Shown here in pieces: positions 8,166-16,888 of a stretch of 64,000 nucleotides of DNA. Numbering within the stretch: position 1 is the first letter of the stretch; the number at the start of each line of letters is the position of its first letter. Under the pieces are notes generated by a model that saw only the letters and a program-made list of their open reading frames with translations, searched no databases and had not been told where the DNA came from. Both the position numbers and the translations under genes were made by a program. Source of the stretch: Candidatus Fraserbacteria bacterium. GTDB lineage: Bacteria > Bipolaricaulota > Bipolaricaulia > RBG-16-55-9 > JAJCYT01. The DNA is taken from positions 145,213-209,212 of the forward strand of contig JAJCYT010000026.1 of NCBI GenBank assembly GCA_029262795.1. Direction: 5' to 3'.

Positions 8166-8594
8166 ATGATTACGACCAAATGGATCAATAGAGCACGCGG
8201 AGCTGGAGAAGTTGCCAATGGTGTGGAATTAAAAGCATCAGGTATTGAAACTGAAAATCGCTTTGGGCTGGTTGAATTCACGATGGAAGAAGGCCAACCG
8301 GTGACCCCCATGCACATTCATCACAACGATGATGAGTCTGTTTATGTCCTTGGTGGTGCGCTGACATTCTATGTGGGCGACGACAGTTTTGATGCAGAAG
8401 CTGGTTCGTTTGTGTTCCTTCCCAAAGGAGTTGTACACGGCTTCCGAGTGAAAGCAGGTGCAGGTAAAGCAGAAGTGTTGCTTCTCTTCTCCCAGGCTGG
8501 CACCGAACGATTCCTTGTCCCCGGTGCAGATGCAGGTGACCAAAGCCCAGACGATTTTGGACTTGAAATTTTGGGTGCTGTCCCCGGTGCATAA
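8166..8594 (+). CDS. Cupin-domain protein
   Basis: A 142-residue single-domain cupin. The metal-binding motif is visible: HIHHNDDESVYVLGG (motif 1: two His and a Glu), and motif 2 has PKGVVHGFR, carrying the last His. Such proteins bind Fe, Mn or Ni and act as small dioxygenases, isomerases or stress-linked quercetinase-like enzymes. The exact reaction cannot be told. AAAGGAGAG lies seven bases before the ATG. It sits between the TetR-controlled membrane gene and an AhpD-like gene, on the same strand but with long gaps, so probably separately expressed. Confidence 0.88.
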   Translation: MITTKWINRARGAGEVANGVELKASGIETENRFGLVEFTMEEGQPVTPMHIHHNDDESVYVLGGALTFYVGDDSFDAEAGSFVFLPKGVVHGFRVKAGAGKAEVLLLFSQAGTERFLVPGADAGDQSPDDFGLEILGAVPGA

Positions 8595-8655
8595 CCTTTA
8601 AAAGCGAAAGCTTTCGTCGAACTGTAGCGAAATGGAGACAAAAAATTCGAATTCC

Positions 8656-8693
8656 GAAGGGATGATCGAAAATCATTTGCCGGTCATCCCTTC
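8656..8693 (+). terminator. Hairpin downstream of the cupin gene
   Basis: GAAGGGATGA (8656-8665) pairs with TCATCCCTTC (8684-8693), and three more pairs extend into the loop. There is no clear T-run after it, so it may be a weak terminator or an RNA-stabilising hairpin. Confidence 0.5.
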
Positions 8694-8827
8694 CTCCAAA
8701 CCTTGAGTGGCCCGAAATTATTTATGAATCAAAACGCAATTATTTAAAAAATGATTGAAACGTCGTAAAAGACAAATTTAGTAAAGCAAAACAAAACTTT
8801 AACATAAGTATCTTAAAGGAGCTTAAC

Positions 8828-9370
8828 ATGACTAAAATTAACACTTTGACGTTTGAACAGGCAGCACCGGCAACTCAGGAAATCTTTACCGCTTTGAAAA
8901 AGAAAGTGGGCATGGTGCCCAATTTGTACGCCACGCTTGGACACTCTCCAGCAGCATTGAAAGCCATCCTTGATTTTGGCGAAACGCTGGGCAGTGGCGA
9001 GTTCACGCCTCAGGAAGTGGAATCAATCGCTTTGGCTGTCGGTCAGGAAAACGATTGTGGCTATTGCCTCTCTGCACACAGTGCTATTGGTAAAATGGTT
9101 GGCTTTAGCGAAGAAGAAACGTTGCAGCTTCGCCAGGGCAGTATTCAGGATCCAAAATTGAGCGCTTTGACACAGTTGGCCCAGGCCATTGTGGTTACTC
9201 GCGGTCGACCTGATCAGGCATTGCTGGACAATTTTTTCAATGCTGGCTACAGCAAAGCGGCATTTGCTGAGTTGATTGGTTTCGTGGCTTTGAACACGTA
9301 CACGAACTATTTCAATCACATTGCTCAAACGGAAATTGACTTCCCCGTGGCAGCAGGGGTGAGCGCTTAA
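8828..9370 (+). CDS. Carboxymuconolactone decarboxylase / AhpD-like peroxidase
   Basis: A 180-residue all-alpha protein of the CMD/AhpD superfamily. The redox motif is E-N-D-C-G-Y-C-L-S-A-H near residues 75-85, that is CxxC followed by the proton-relay His. This marks a thiol-based alkylhydroperoxidase-like protein rather than a true lactone decarboxylase. Length and the MVPNLYATLGHSPAAL N-terminal region match the family often annotated as a macrophage-infectivity-type peroxidase. AAAGGAGC lies upstream of the ATG. Its reductant is unknown. It fits the redox/stress theme of its neighbours. Confidence 0.88.
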   Translation: MTKINTLTFEQAAPATQEIFTALKKKVGMVPNLYATLGHSPAALKAILDFGETLGSGEFTPQEVESIALAVGQENDCGYCLSAHSAIGKMVGFSEEETLQLRQGSIQDPKLSALTQLAQAIVVTRGRPDQALLDNFFNAGYSKAAFAELIGFVALNTYTNYFNHIAQTEIDFPVAAGVSA

Positions 9371-9482
9371 CAGCAAACAAAGGGGCTTTTGACAGACAGA
9401 GAAAGCCCATAACCGTTGCAGGCGATCAACACCGTCAACAGAATGACGGGATTTTAAAATAAAAACCCTCTTTGAAGAAAGT

Positions 9483-9500
9483 TCTCTCTTTAGTGAGAGA
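9483..9500 (+). terminator. Small hairpin downstream of the AhpD-like gene
   Basis: TCTCTC (9483-9488) pairs with GAGAGA (9495-9500) around a six-base loop, followed by a pyrimidine-rich run. Weak terminator candidate. Confidence 0.4.
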
Positions 9501-9529
9501 TCCTTTCCTCTCCTTTCGCGTTGTGATGT

Positions 9530-9566
9530 GGAACGGGATGCGTGCAGCAATGGCGCATCCCGTTTC
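9530..9566 (+). terminator. Strong hairpin upstream of the UspA gene
   Basis: AACGGGATGCG (9532-9542) and CGCATCCCGTT (9554-9564) are perfect complements with flanking pairs. It lies about 70 bases before the UspA ATG and could end transcription from the left or shape the UspA leader. Confidence 0.5.
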
Positions 9567-9633
9567 ATGATGTTCATCATCAAGAAACAAAGGAATTTTT
9601 GTTAAACTGTCAATTAGAGGAAGGGAGGTCCAA

Positions 9634-10068
9634 ATGTTTAACACATTGCTTGTTCCGGTGGATGGTTCGAAAAGCAGTCACAAGCTGCTTCATGTGGCTG
9701 CCGAAACGGCCAAAGCGTTTAGTGCACAAATCAAATTGTTATATGTGATTGAGCCAGTGCCACATCAGTTTGTCACCATGACCGTGGATGATTCCACCAT
9801 GATGACCAAAGTGGCCGACAGCATCATCAAAGATGCTCTGGCTCAATTGGATCAGGAAGGCATCAATGAGGCAGAAACCCATGTTTTAACAGGTGACCCT
9901 GCCAACACCATTTTAAATTTTGTCAAAGATGGGTCTGTTGACCTGGTGGTGTTGGGCACACATGGATGGCGAGGGTTGGATCGGCTATTACTGGGTAGCG
10001 TAGCGGCAGAAGTGGTCCGAAGCAGCAAGGTGCCTGTGATGACGATTCGCCTGAAAGAAACAGAATGA
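9634..10068 (+). CDS. Universal stress protein, UspA family
   Basis: A 144-residue cytoplasmic protein with the Usp fold. It starts MFNTLLVPVDGSKSS and ends with GTHGWRGLDRLLLGSVAAEVV, which contains the G-2x-G-9x-G(S) ATP-binding motif. ATP-binding Usp proteins dimerise and help survival under starvation, oxidants or uncouplers. GAAGGGAGG lies upstream of the ATG. It is a single-gene unit between two hairpins and a convergent membrane-protein gene. Confidence 0.93.
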   Translation: MFNTLLVPVDGSKSSHKLLHVAAETAKAFSAQIKLLYVIEPVPHQFVTMTVDDSTMMTKVADSIIKDALAQLDQEGINEAETHVLTGDPANTILNFVKDGSVDLVVLGTHGWRGLDRLLLGSVAAEVVRSSKVPVMTIRLKETE

Positions 10069-10074
10069 TGTTTG

Positions 10075-10527
10075 TTAAGCGCTATTACTGAACAAACGCA
10101 ATATTGAAGGCAACCACAACGCCAACAACGCCAGCAACAACAGTGATTGAAACACCACATGGCTGGATGTTGATTTGAGCGAATTATAGACACCAGCTTG
10201 CTTGAAGTAGGGGTGTAGAATTTTTTTATAAAACCAGGACAAGATCAAATAAGCTGCCACAATGATCACCAGGGAAATCACAGTGGACAACAGCAGTTGC
10301 CCCGTGCCCTGAAGCGAGGTCGCGCGTGGTAAAAACGGTGTGAACCAGCCCATTACCCAGCCAATCATATCGATCCATTTTCCGATCAGAAATATTACCC
10401 CATCCCACAATCGGCCCGTGGGATGAAGCGGATCTATAAACGGGCCGATGATGTTGAGGGCAATCAGCAATACAATTAGTTTTTCCAGCATTGTTTGCCC
10501 AAAAGGGCGATATTTATAGGTGGTCAC
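10075..10527 (-). CDS. Small membrane protein, unknown function
   Basis: A 150-residue protein starting at a GTG (10527) eight bases behind GGAGGAG; longer in-frame starts lack such a site. It has about three to four hydrophobic segments: near residues 14-35, 40-60, 80-105 and 125-145. A KKILHPYFKQAG loop follows the third. No family recognised. It is convergent with uspA and divergent from the hydroxy-acid oxidase gene. Confidence 0.6.
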   Translation of the reverse strand: MTTYKYRPFGQTMLEKLIVLLIALNIIGPFIDPLHPTGRLWDGVIFLIGKWIDMIGWVMGWFTPFLPRATSLQGTGQLLLSTVISLVIIVAAYLILSWFYKKILHPYFKQAGVYNSLKSTSSHVVFQSLLLLALLALWLPSILRLFSNSA

Positions 10528-10694
10528 GCCAATGTCTCCTCCCCCGTTTTGCAACTCAATGACCATTGCCTTTATGTTAAAGCATTGACACTTTAAAACA
10601 AATGCATCACCTTGCCACAGGCTATCTGCCGATTTGGCAATGCTGACAGGGAAAATTGCAAAAATGAAAACGTTGAACAGCAAAGGAGCCTGTT

Positions 10695-11780
10695 GTGGAC
10701 GTTATAAATTTAGATGAACTTCAACCCTTGGCCAAAGAGAAATTGCCTCAGATGATTTACGACTACATTGCCGGTGGCGCTGAAGATGGCATTTCGATGG
10801 CTGAAAACGAAACGGCATTTGGGCGGATTCAGTTTCGACCACGGATGATGGTGGATGTGTCGCAGCAGAATCTTTCCACCGAAGTGCTAGGCGATAAGAT
10901 TAATTTACCAATTATGCTGGCCCCAACGGCGCTGCATCGCCTGGTCCATGAAGAAGGTGAACTGGCGACAGCTCGTGGTGCGCACGCTCAAGGTACCGTC
11001 ATGACTTTAAGCACCGTGGCAAGCCAAAGTATTGAGGATGTGGCCGCAGAAACAGAATCACCAAAGTGGTTTCAGCTGTATTGCTTCAAAGATCGAGATG
11101 CCAGTAAGTTTTTGGTTGAACGTGTTGAAGCTCAAGGGTTCAAAGCCATTTGTTTGACAGTGGACACACCACGGATGGGGCGACGTGAAGCTGATCTTCG
11201 CAATGGTTTTCATTTGCCGCCAGGTATCGAGATCAAAAACTTTGACACATATGAAAAATTCAAAGACATTGAGCCAGAATTGCGATCGACGATGGTGGCC
11301 GCTTTTGTCAACATGATGTTCGAAAATGCGCTGACTTGGAAAGACATCGAATGGTTGCGTTCGATCACCAAACTGCCCATTTTGCTCAAAGGGATTTTAA
11401 CGCGGGAAGATGCCGCTTTGGCAGTGAAACATGGTGTGGATGGCATCATTGTGTCCAATCACGGTGGACGTCAGTTGGATGGCGTGCCTGCCACCATCGA
11501 AGCCTTGCCCGAAGTGGTCGAGGCTGTTTCCGGAAAAGCTGAGGTGTTTATGGATGGTGGCATTCGCCGGGGCAGTGATGTGCTCAAAGCGCTGGCATTG
11601 GGGGCAAAGGCTGTGATGATTGGCCGCCCTTACGTGTGGGGATTGGCACTTAATGGGGAAGCAGGGGTCAAGCGTGTGCTGTCCATTTTGCAGGAAGAAT
11701 TGGAAATTGCGATGGCGCTTGCCGGTTGCCCGACAATTGCTGATATTGATTCAAGCTTTGTGCAGATGCGGAAGAATTAA
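10695..11780 (+). CDS. FMN-dependent alpha-hydroxy-acid oxidase/dehydrogenase
   Basis: A 361-residue TIM-barrel enzyme of the glycolate oxidase / lactate oxidase / flavocytochrome b2 family. The GTG start follows AAAGGAGCC at six bases. Visible features are DYIAGGAEDG (start of the fold), ILLKGILTREDA (Lys contacting FMN), SNHGGRQLDG (catalytic His and substrate-binding Arg) and DGGIRRGSDVLKALALGA (FMN phosphate site). It oxidises a 2-hydroxy acid to the 2-oxo acid with O2 or a quinone as acceptor. Substrate choice (lactate, glycolate or other) is not determined; the loop around residues 175-200 is short. Confidence 0.92.
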   Translation: MDVINLDELQPLAKEKLPQMIYDYIAGGAEDGISMAENETAFGRIQFRPRMMVDVSQQNLSTEVLGDKINLPIMLAPTALHRLVHEEGELATARGAHAQGTVMTLSTVASQSIEDVAAETESPKWFQLYCFKDRDASKFLVERVEAQGFKAICLTVDTPRMGRREADLRNGFHLPPGIEIKNFDTYEKFKDIEPELRSTMVAAFVNMMFENALTWKDIEWLRSITKLPILLKGILTREDAALAVKHGVDGIIVSNHGGRQLDGVPATIEALPEVVEAVSGKAEVFMDGGIRRGSDVLKALALGAKAVMIGRPYVWGLALNGEAGVKRVLSILQEELEIAMALAGCPTIADIDSSFVQMRKN

Positions 11781-12664
11781 TAGTCGCGGCGATGAAATTC
11801 CCAGGCAGCCAAGACCAACATCACAATCATGAATGTGCCAGAAGTGCCCATCACAAGGGGGATATCCACTGTGATGGCAGAAATTTCTGCTGAAATTGCA
11901 TCAACATTGCTGCCCAGCAATTGTGTTGCCAACGTCTCAAGGTCAGATGTTTTTGGCAGAATCATGTAGACAATATCGATGCCCGCTTGCCAACTGTCAG
12001 GAATGAAGGCCGTGAGTTCTTGTGTTGACCTTGCTGCGAATATGACTGAACTGACAATATGCAGCAGGATCGTTGAAATCAGACTCAAGGCGGTGTTGCG
12101 GGTCCAAATGGCAACCAGCAATGCCACCGATGAATAAATGGCAAAGCTAAAGATCATGATCAAACCACCAGTTAACAACTCTGGTTTATATATGCCTGTT
12201 TTTAGCCCAATCAACCCCATCATGATGCTGATAAAAATCATTGTGGTGGCAGCAACCAGGACCAATGCGCCAACGTATTTGGACAGCAATAAACCCACTC
12301 TTGAAAGTGGTTTGGCCAAAATCCAGTACAGTCGTTGTGATTGAAAGATGGGCACAAACAGGGTGGCTGCAATAAATATGCCTAGGAAAATACCCCAAGG
12401 GCTGAGTGTCCCCAGGGTAAGAATGGCGCTGACAGAAGCAATGAGTTCCAGAGGGAAAGAGGGTAAAGCAAAACCATCACCCGAGCTGGAAGGTGCGCTA
12501 AAAAAGCCAATGTGAACTTCGCCAGGGGTGGCTTCGCTCGGCGATATTTGAAACCCTACGCCAAACATGACAAGAATCATGACCACGATAATTCCCACCA
12601 CAATAGATGTTTTGCGTGCCCAGGATTCGCGCCAGGTGTCAGTGACAATTGCTAAATATTTCAC
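11777..12664 (-). CDS. ABC-2-type transporter permease
   Basis: A 295-residue protein with six membrane segments, an NosY/ABC-2 layout: TM1 at about 19-38, a short periplasmic loop with SPSEATPGEVHIGFF, and TM2-6 from about 70 on. It pairs with the ATPase gene upstream; the two overlap by four bases (ATGA), so they are translationally coupled. Together they form an exporter of unknown substrate. Its 3' end meets the convergent hydroxy-acid oxidase gene with a four-base overlap. Confidence 0.9.
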   Translation of the reverse strand: MKYLAIVTDTWRESWARKTSIVVGIIVVMILVMFGVGFQISPSEATPGEVHIGFFSAPSSSGDGFALPSFPLELIASVSAILTLGTLSPWGIFLGIFIAATLFVPIFQSQRLYWILAKPLSRVGLLLSKYVGALVLVAATTMIFISIMMGLIGLKTGIYKPELLTGGLIMIFSFAIYSSVALLVAIWTRNTALSLISTILLHIVSSVIFAARSTQELTAFIPDSWQAGIDIVYMILPKTSDLETLATQLLGSNVDAISAEISAITVDIPLVMGTSGTFMIVMLVLAAWEFHRRDY

Positions 12665-13395
12665 ACAGCCTCCGAAGTGGTGGGCTGATTGCGAATCAGT
12701 TCCACAAAGTAATGTTCCAAATCTTGTGCTGCGGTCAATTCTTTCATGGATCCTTCGCGGATGAGCTTGCCTTCATGCAAGATGGCAACGTGATCACAAA
12801 ATGTTTCAATTTCAGCCAAAACATGTGAGCTGATGAAAATAGTGGCCCCTGCGCCTTTGAGTTGCAGCAGCAGATCTTTGATGTCGGCTCGCCCCAATGG
12901 GTCAAGACCTTCGTTGGGCTCATCCAGAATCAGCACTTGCGGATGATTGATCATGGCTTGTGCCATGCCCAGGCGTTGACGCATCCCTTTGGAAAACGTT
13001 TTCAGTTTGGATTTACGGCGCGATTCCAACCCCACTTGATTGAGCAAGGTGTCAATGCGCTCTTTTCTAATTCTTACAGGCAATTCGAATAACTGGCCCA
13101 CAAAGTCGAGCAATTGTTCGGCATTGAGGTGTTCGGGCATCAGGTGGTCTTCAGGCAGGTAGCCGAGTTTGATTCTGGAACTGGCTTGAGTGGAAGGCTG
13201 GCCGAGAATTGAAATCTGTCCCTGATCCGAACGGACCAGATCGAGAATACATTTAATCAGTGTGGTCTTTCCGGCCCCGTTGGGGCCAAGCAATCCAAAA
13301 ATCTGTTGCGGTGCAACATCCAATGACACATCATCAAGGGCCAATACGCCATTTTGATATTTTTTGGAAACCTGCTGAATAGACAACACACTCAT
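12661..13395 (-). CDS. ABC-2-type transporter ATP-binding protein
   Basis: A 244-residue ABC ATPase. Walker A is GLLGPNGAGKTTLIK near residues 34-48, the Q-loop YLPEDHL, the signature FSKGMRQRLGMAQAM, Walker B VLILDEPNEGLDP and the switch His SSHVLAEIETF. This is the CcmA/DrrA/NatA-like exporter subgroup. GAGAGGAAG precedes the ATG. It is first in a two-gene operon with the permease. Substrate unknown. Confidence 0.95.
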   Translation of the reverse strand: MSVLSIQQVSKKYQNGVLALDDVSLDVAPQQIFGLLGPNGAGKTTLIKCILDLVRSDQGQISILGQPSTQASSRIKLGYLPEDHLMPEHLNAEQLLDFVGQLFELPVRIRKERIDTLLNQVGLESRRKSKLKTFSKGMRQRLGMAQAMINHPQVLILDEPNEGLDPLGRADIKDLLLQLKGAGATIFISSHVLAEIETFCDHVAILHEGKLIREGSMKELTAAQDLEHYFVELIRNQPTTSEAV

Positions 13396-13606
13396 GGTCC
13401 ACTTCCTCTCCGATCAGGAGTCTACTTGGATGTAAGAAATCACGCAAACAAATGAACAAATTTGATGCTCTAATGGATTCTTATCATATATACCACATAA
13501 CCATTTGATAAAGTTTCTCTATGTCTAGTCAACAAATTAGTAAGGAATAAACAAAGTGTCCAGAATTTATTTCCATGGTCAAAATCGTGTCTCCCTTCCT
13601 TTAGAA

Positions 13607-13656
13607 GTATCCCCTTGTGTAAGGAGGTTGGGTATTAGAAGGGGTTGGAAGATTTG
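13607..13656 (-). repeat. Degenerate copy of the dispersed CCCCCAACCCCC hairpin repeat
   Basis: GTATCCCCTTGTGTAAGGAG followed by GTTGGGTATTAGAAG aligns with the copy at 22971-23007 (GTAGCCCCCTT...AAGGGGGTTGGGGGATTGAAG) with several substitutions. A second partial GAAGGGGTTGGAAGATT follows directly. Confidence 0.5.
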
Positions 13657-13682
13657 CAGGGATTGAAGAATAGGCCTAGAAT
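13654..13682 (+). promoter_or_regulatory. Promoter of the cupredoxin lipoprotein gene
   Basis: TTGCAG (13654-13659), a 17-base spacer, TAGAAT (13677-13682). It would give a leader of about 100 bases. Confidence 0.6.
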
Positions 13683-13787
13683 AAATGACACCAGAGAAAT
13701 AGAGAGGCGTGTATCCATGAATTTGGGTTCTGTAGAGATTTATTCACTTCAATATAAAAAGCACATCCTAAATAGGGGAGGATTGCA

Positions 13788-15245
13788 ATGAAACCGATCA
13801 GCCTGTTCAGTCTGTTGTTGGCGTTCACGCTGTTGCTTGCAGGTTGCGGTGGCAACCAGGCACCTAGCGTGACGATCAATTCACCGGAAAACAACGAAAC
13901 CCTGAGAGAACTTCGTGTTGATTTTACAGGGGTGGCAGAAGACCCTGAAGGCACCGCCCTCACTTACGAGTGGGATTTTGGCGATGAACTTACTGGCACA
14001 GGATCACAATCCAGTCATACTTATGAAGAAGGCGGCAACTACACAGTGAAGCTCACAGTCACCGATGAAGGTGATGCCACAGGTTCGAGCAGCATTAATA
14101 TTCGCGTTAACGATCCACCGCGCGTGGTCTCTGAAATTATCACTGAACAAGATGCTGGTGTGGTGCTTAAATTTCTTTCGGGTGAAGCCCCATTGACGGT
14201 CGATTTCGACGGTTCCAAAACCACGGACAAAGATGGTACGATTTTTAGCTATGTCTGGGATTTTGGCGATGGCAGTGCCACTGTGGAAGGTGCCGCAACA
14301 CAACACGTTTATGACCTGCCTGGAGAGTACAACATCTCTTTGCGTGTGACGGACAACATGGGGGCGATCAGTGAAGATACTTCAATTAATGTCACCGTGT
14401 TACAGCCTGCCATTCCCATCAGCCGCGATGAAAATGGCACACACATCATCCGGATGGTGACCGATGATTCAGGCAATTACTTTGAGCCTGCGGTGATTAA
14501 GATCCAGCCTGGAGACACTGTGCGCTGGGTCAACACCAATGGGGTTCATGCCACGGCCTCGTATTCACCTGACAATCAAAAGGCGTGGGGCATGCCGGAA
14601 ACTGCTACAGGTTGGGATTCTGGTTTGATGACCGAAGCCGATGCCACGTTTGAACAAACCTTCGACACCGAAGGCACTTATGCGTACTTCTGTCTGCCGC
14701 ACGAAGCGTTGGGTATGGTGGGCATCGTCATTGTCGGCAATGTGTTACCCGAACTGAATCAGGATTTTTTGAACGGACTGTCACAGCCTGCGCGTGAAGA
14801 ATTTGCCAAGCTGTCTGGATTGGGTGCTGGAGGCGTGATTCACACCATCGAGATGACGTCTTCAACCACATTCTCACCTGCGGTGTTGCGTGTTAGCCCT
14901 GGCGACACGATCAAATGGATCAATGCCAGCGCCTTTCCACATACGGTGACGGCGTATCACCCTGAGAATTTGGGCAAAGGCAACGGGCTGCCTACAGATG
15001 CTGAAGTGTTTGATTCCGGCCTCATCCCTGGGGAAGGTGATGAATGGTCCTACACCATTCCATTGGATGCACCTCCAGGAACGTATGCTTATTTCTGTCT
15101 GCCGCACGAATCGCTTGGCATGGTGGGTATGTTGATTGTGGGGGACTATGTGCCATTGAGTGAAGCCTTTATTAGCACCCTGAACGAGCAATCTACGCAA
15201 GATGCGTTTGCCGCACTGATGGAGGAGGCGTTGAATCTGCCATGA
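13788..15245 (+). CDS. Lipoprotein with two PKD and two plastocyanin-like copper domains
   Basis: A 485-residue lipoprotein. The signal peptide ends in the lipobox LLLAGC (Cys20). Two PKD-type beta domains follow at about 24-108 and 115-205, each with the YEWDFGDE or YVWDFGDGS hallmark. Then two blue-copper (plastocyanin/azurin-like) domains at about 215-318 and 345-455. Each copper domain has an early His (NGVHATA; AFPHTVTA) and a YAYFCLPHE-A/S-LGM segment that supplies the Cys, His and Met ligands of a type-1 copper site. It probably shuttles electrons or stores copper at the membrane surface. AGGGGAGG precedes the ATG. The stop overlaps the next gene (ATGA). Confidence 0.92.
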   Translation: MKPISLFSLLLAFTLLLAGCGGNQAPSVTINSPENNETLRELRVDFTGVAEDPEGTALTYEWDFGDELTGTGSQSSHTYEEGGNYTVKLTVTDEGDATGSSSINIRVNDPPRVVSEIITEQDAGVVLKFLSGEAPLTVDFDGSKTTDKDGTIFSYVWDFGDGSATVEGAATQHVYDLPGEYNISLRVTDNMGAISEDTSINVTVLQPAIPISRDENGTHIIRMVTDDSGNYFEPAVIKIQPGDTVRWVNTNGVHATASYSPDNQKAWGMPETATGWDSGLMTEADATFEQTFDTEGTYAYFCLPHEALGMVGIVIVGNVLPELNQDFLNGLSQPAREEFAKLSGLGAGGVIHTIEMTSSTTFSPAVLRVSPGDTIKWINASAFPHTVTAYHPENLGKGNGLPTDAEVFDSGLIPGEGDEWSYTIPLDAPPGTYAYFCLPHESLGMVGMLIVGDYVPLSEAFISTLNEQSTQDAFAALMEEALNLP

Positions 15246-16117
15246 AAAAAATGATCCGACCTTCAACTTTTTCGATTGTGGCACATGACCCAGAGGCCAA
15301 AACCTGGGGTGTGGCGGTTCAGTCCAAATTTCTTGCAGTGGGGGCAGTGGTCCCTTTTGCTGAAGCAGGTGTGGGAGCGATTGCAACCCAGTCGTTTGTG
15401 AACACCAGCTACGGACCCAATGGACTGGCTCTGATGCGTGAGGGCATGTCGGCTCAAGAAGTGATCGATAAACTCTCTGCCGAAGATGAAGGCCGCGAAC
15501 ATCGCCAATGGGGGGTGGTCGATGCCAATGGCAATAGCGCCACATTTACCGGCAAGGACTGTTATGGCTGGGCAGGTGGGCAAACAGGGATAAATTACAC
15601 CTGCCAAGGCAATATTCTGGCCAATGGGAACGTGGTACCAGCAATGGCCAAAGCATTTGAAGACAGCCAGGGACAACCTCTGGCCGAACGGTTGATTGCC
15701 TCACTAAGTGCTGGGCAGGCCACCGGTGGAGACAAGCGCGGGCAGCAGTCGGCGGCTTTGTTTGTGGTCAAAGAGGCGGCAGGCTACGGCGGCTACACCG
15801 ATCATTTGGTCAACCTGCGCGTGGACGATCATACGACACCCATCGAAGAACTGGCCCGCATCTACGATTTGCAGCAGCTTTATTTTGGTGAGACTGAAGA
15901 AACAGTTGATTTGAGTGGTGATACGCTACATACCGTTCAATCGATACTCAATCAGTTGGGCTATTTGGAGGCTGCCAGTGGTCAGTTGGATGACGTTACC
16001 CGCAAGGCGATGGAAGCATTTTGCGGCACAGAAAATCTTGAAATGCGTCTGAGTCAAGATCGAACAAAACTGGATGTGGAAATTTTCAAGTTTATGCAAA
16101 ATTTGGCCGAGTCCTGA
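15242..16117 (+). CDS. DUF1028-family protein
   Basis: A 291-residue protein. Residues 8 to about 215 match the DUF1028 family (Ntn-hydrolase-like fold): STFSIVAHDPEAKTWGVAVQSKF, VGAIATQSFVNTSYGP and a GGDKRGQQSAAL segment. The last about 65 residues resemble the putative peptidoglycan-binding domain often joined to DUF1028. The substrate is unknown. No signal peptide. The start overlaps the stop of the cupredoxin lipoprotein, so the two are co-translated; why a cytoplasmic hydrolase-like protein goes with a copper lipoprotein is unclear. Confidence 0.88.
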   Translation: MKKMIRPSTFSIVAHDPEAKTWGVAVQSKFLAVGAVVPFAEAGVGAIATQSFVNTSYGPNGLALMREGMSAQEVIDKLSAEDEGREHRQWGVVDANGNSATFTGKDCYGWAGGQTGINYTCQGNILANGNVVPAMAKAFEDSQGQPLAERLIASLSAGQATGGDKRGQQSAALFVVKEAAGYGGYTDHLVNLRVDDHTTPIEELARIYDLQQLYFGETEETVDLSGDTLHTVQSILNQLGYLEAASGQLDDVTRKAMEAFCGTENLEMRLSQDRTKLDVEIFKFMQNLAES

Positions 16118-16126
16118 TCAAGCTCG

Positions 16127-16888
16127 ATGTCGGATCAAATTCGACTGATCGAAGAATTGGCGGCCAATGCATGGCCCGCTTTGATAAACCAACATGTCGA
16201 TGGTTGGCGCTTTCGCTTTCAATACGATGTGACTCGGCGAGCCAATTCCGTGTTGCCCAATGGGGCAGGAAAACTTTCTTTGCAAGAAAAGATCAGTTTG
16301 GCTGAATCTTTCTATCGTCATAAGCATTTGCCTGTTCGCTTCCAAATGTGTGTGGCTGCGCAACCTGTTGAATTGGATCAAACACTTGCCAAGCGAGGTT
16401 ATCGGGCAACGGCGCACACGTCTGTTCAAACCATTGATATGGATCAATTGCTAAAACAAACGGACGGATATGACACACCACAAATCGAGATCAATGATTC
16501 CTTTGATGATCAATGGCTAAATTTGTATTGTCCTGTAGAGAAATTTGGTGAGCATCAGCAACAAATGAGAAAAAACATTCTTAGTCGAATTGCGCCTGTC
16601 ACTGGCTATGCTCTATTGAAGATCAATAAGCAACCAGCAGCCATTGGTGTGGGTGTGGTTGAACGTGATTGGTTGGGTTTGTTTGGCATGTTTACGGCAG
16701 ATCATTATCGACGTCAGCAGGCGGCTACGCAGATTCTTCGAGCGTTGGCCTTGTGGGGTCAACAACAAGGAGCCGTTCAAAGTTATTTGCAGGTGATGCA
16801 GGATAACCTTGCTGCCACATCGCTGTATCAACGGGTTGGCTTCGAAACATTGTATGATTACCACTATCGTGAGAAAGATCATGGTTAA
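16127..16888 (+). CDS. GNAT-family N-acetyltransferase
   Basis: A 253-residue protein. The C-terminal half is a GNAT domain: PAAIGVGVVERDWLGLFGMFTADHYRRQQAATQILRAL holds strand 4 and the acetyl-CoA-binding motif A (RRQQAA), and NLAATSLYQRVGFETLYDYHYR is the usual C-terminal strand. The N-terminal half, with WPALINQHVDGWRFR, is the second, degenerate GNAT-like domain seen in two-domain members. Acceptor unknown. It lies nine bases after the DUF1028 stop and overlaps the zincin gene by eight, so it is likely part of one operon. Confidence 0.88.
   Translation: MSDQIRLIEELAANAWPALINQHVDGWRFRFQYDVTRRANSVLPNGAGKLSLQEKISLAESFYRHKHLPVRFQMCVAAQPVELDQTLAKRGYRATAHTSVQTIDMDQLLKQTDGYDTPQIEINDSFDDQWLNLYCPVEKFGEHQQQMRKNILSRIAPVTGYALLKINKQPAAIGVGVVERDWLGLFGMFTADHYRRQQAATQILRALALWGQQQGAVQSYLQVMQDNLAATSLYQRVGFETLYDYHYREKDHG

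Larger units (their letters stand above)
13396..13787. other. Intergenic region with promoter and decayed repeat
   Basis: About 390 bases between divergent units. It is AT-rich on the left. In the middle (13607-13656) is a degenerate copy of the window's CCCCCAACCCCC-type repeat, and at 13654-13682 a promoter for the lipoprotein gene. No ORF of substance. Confidence 0.55.
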
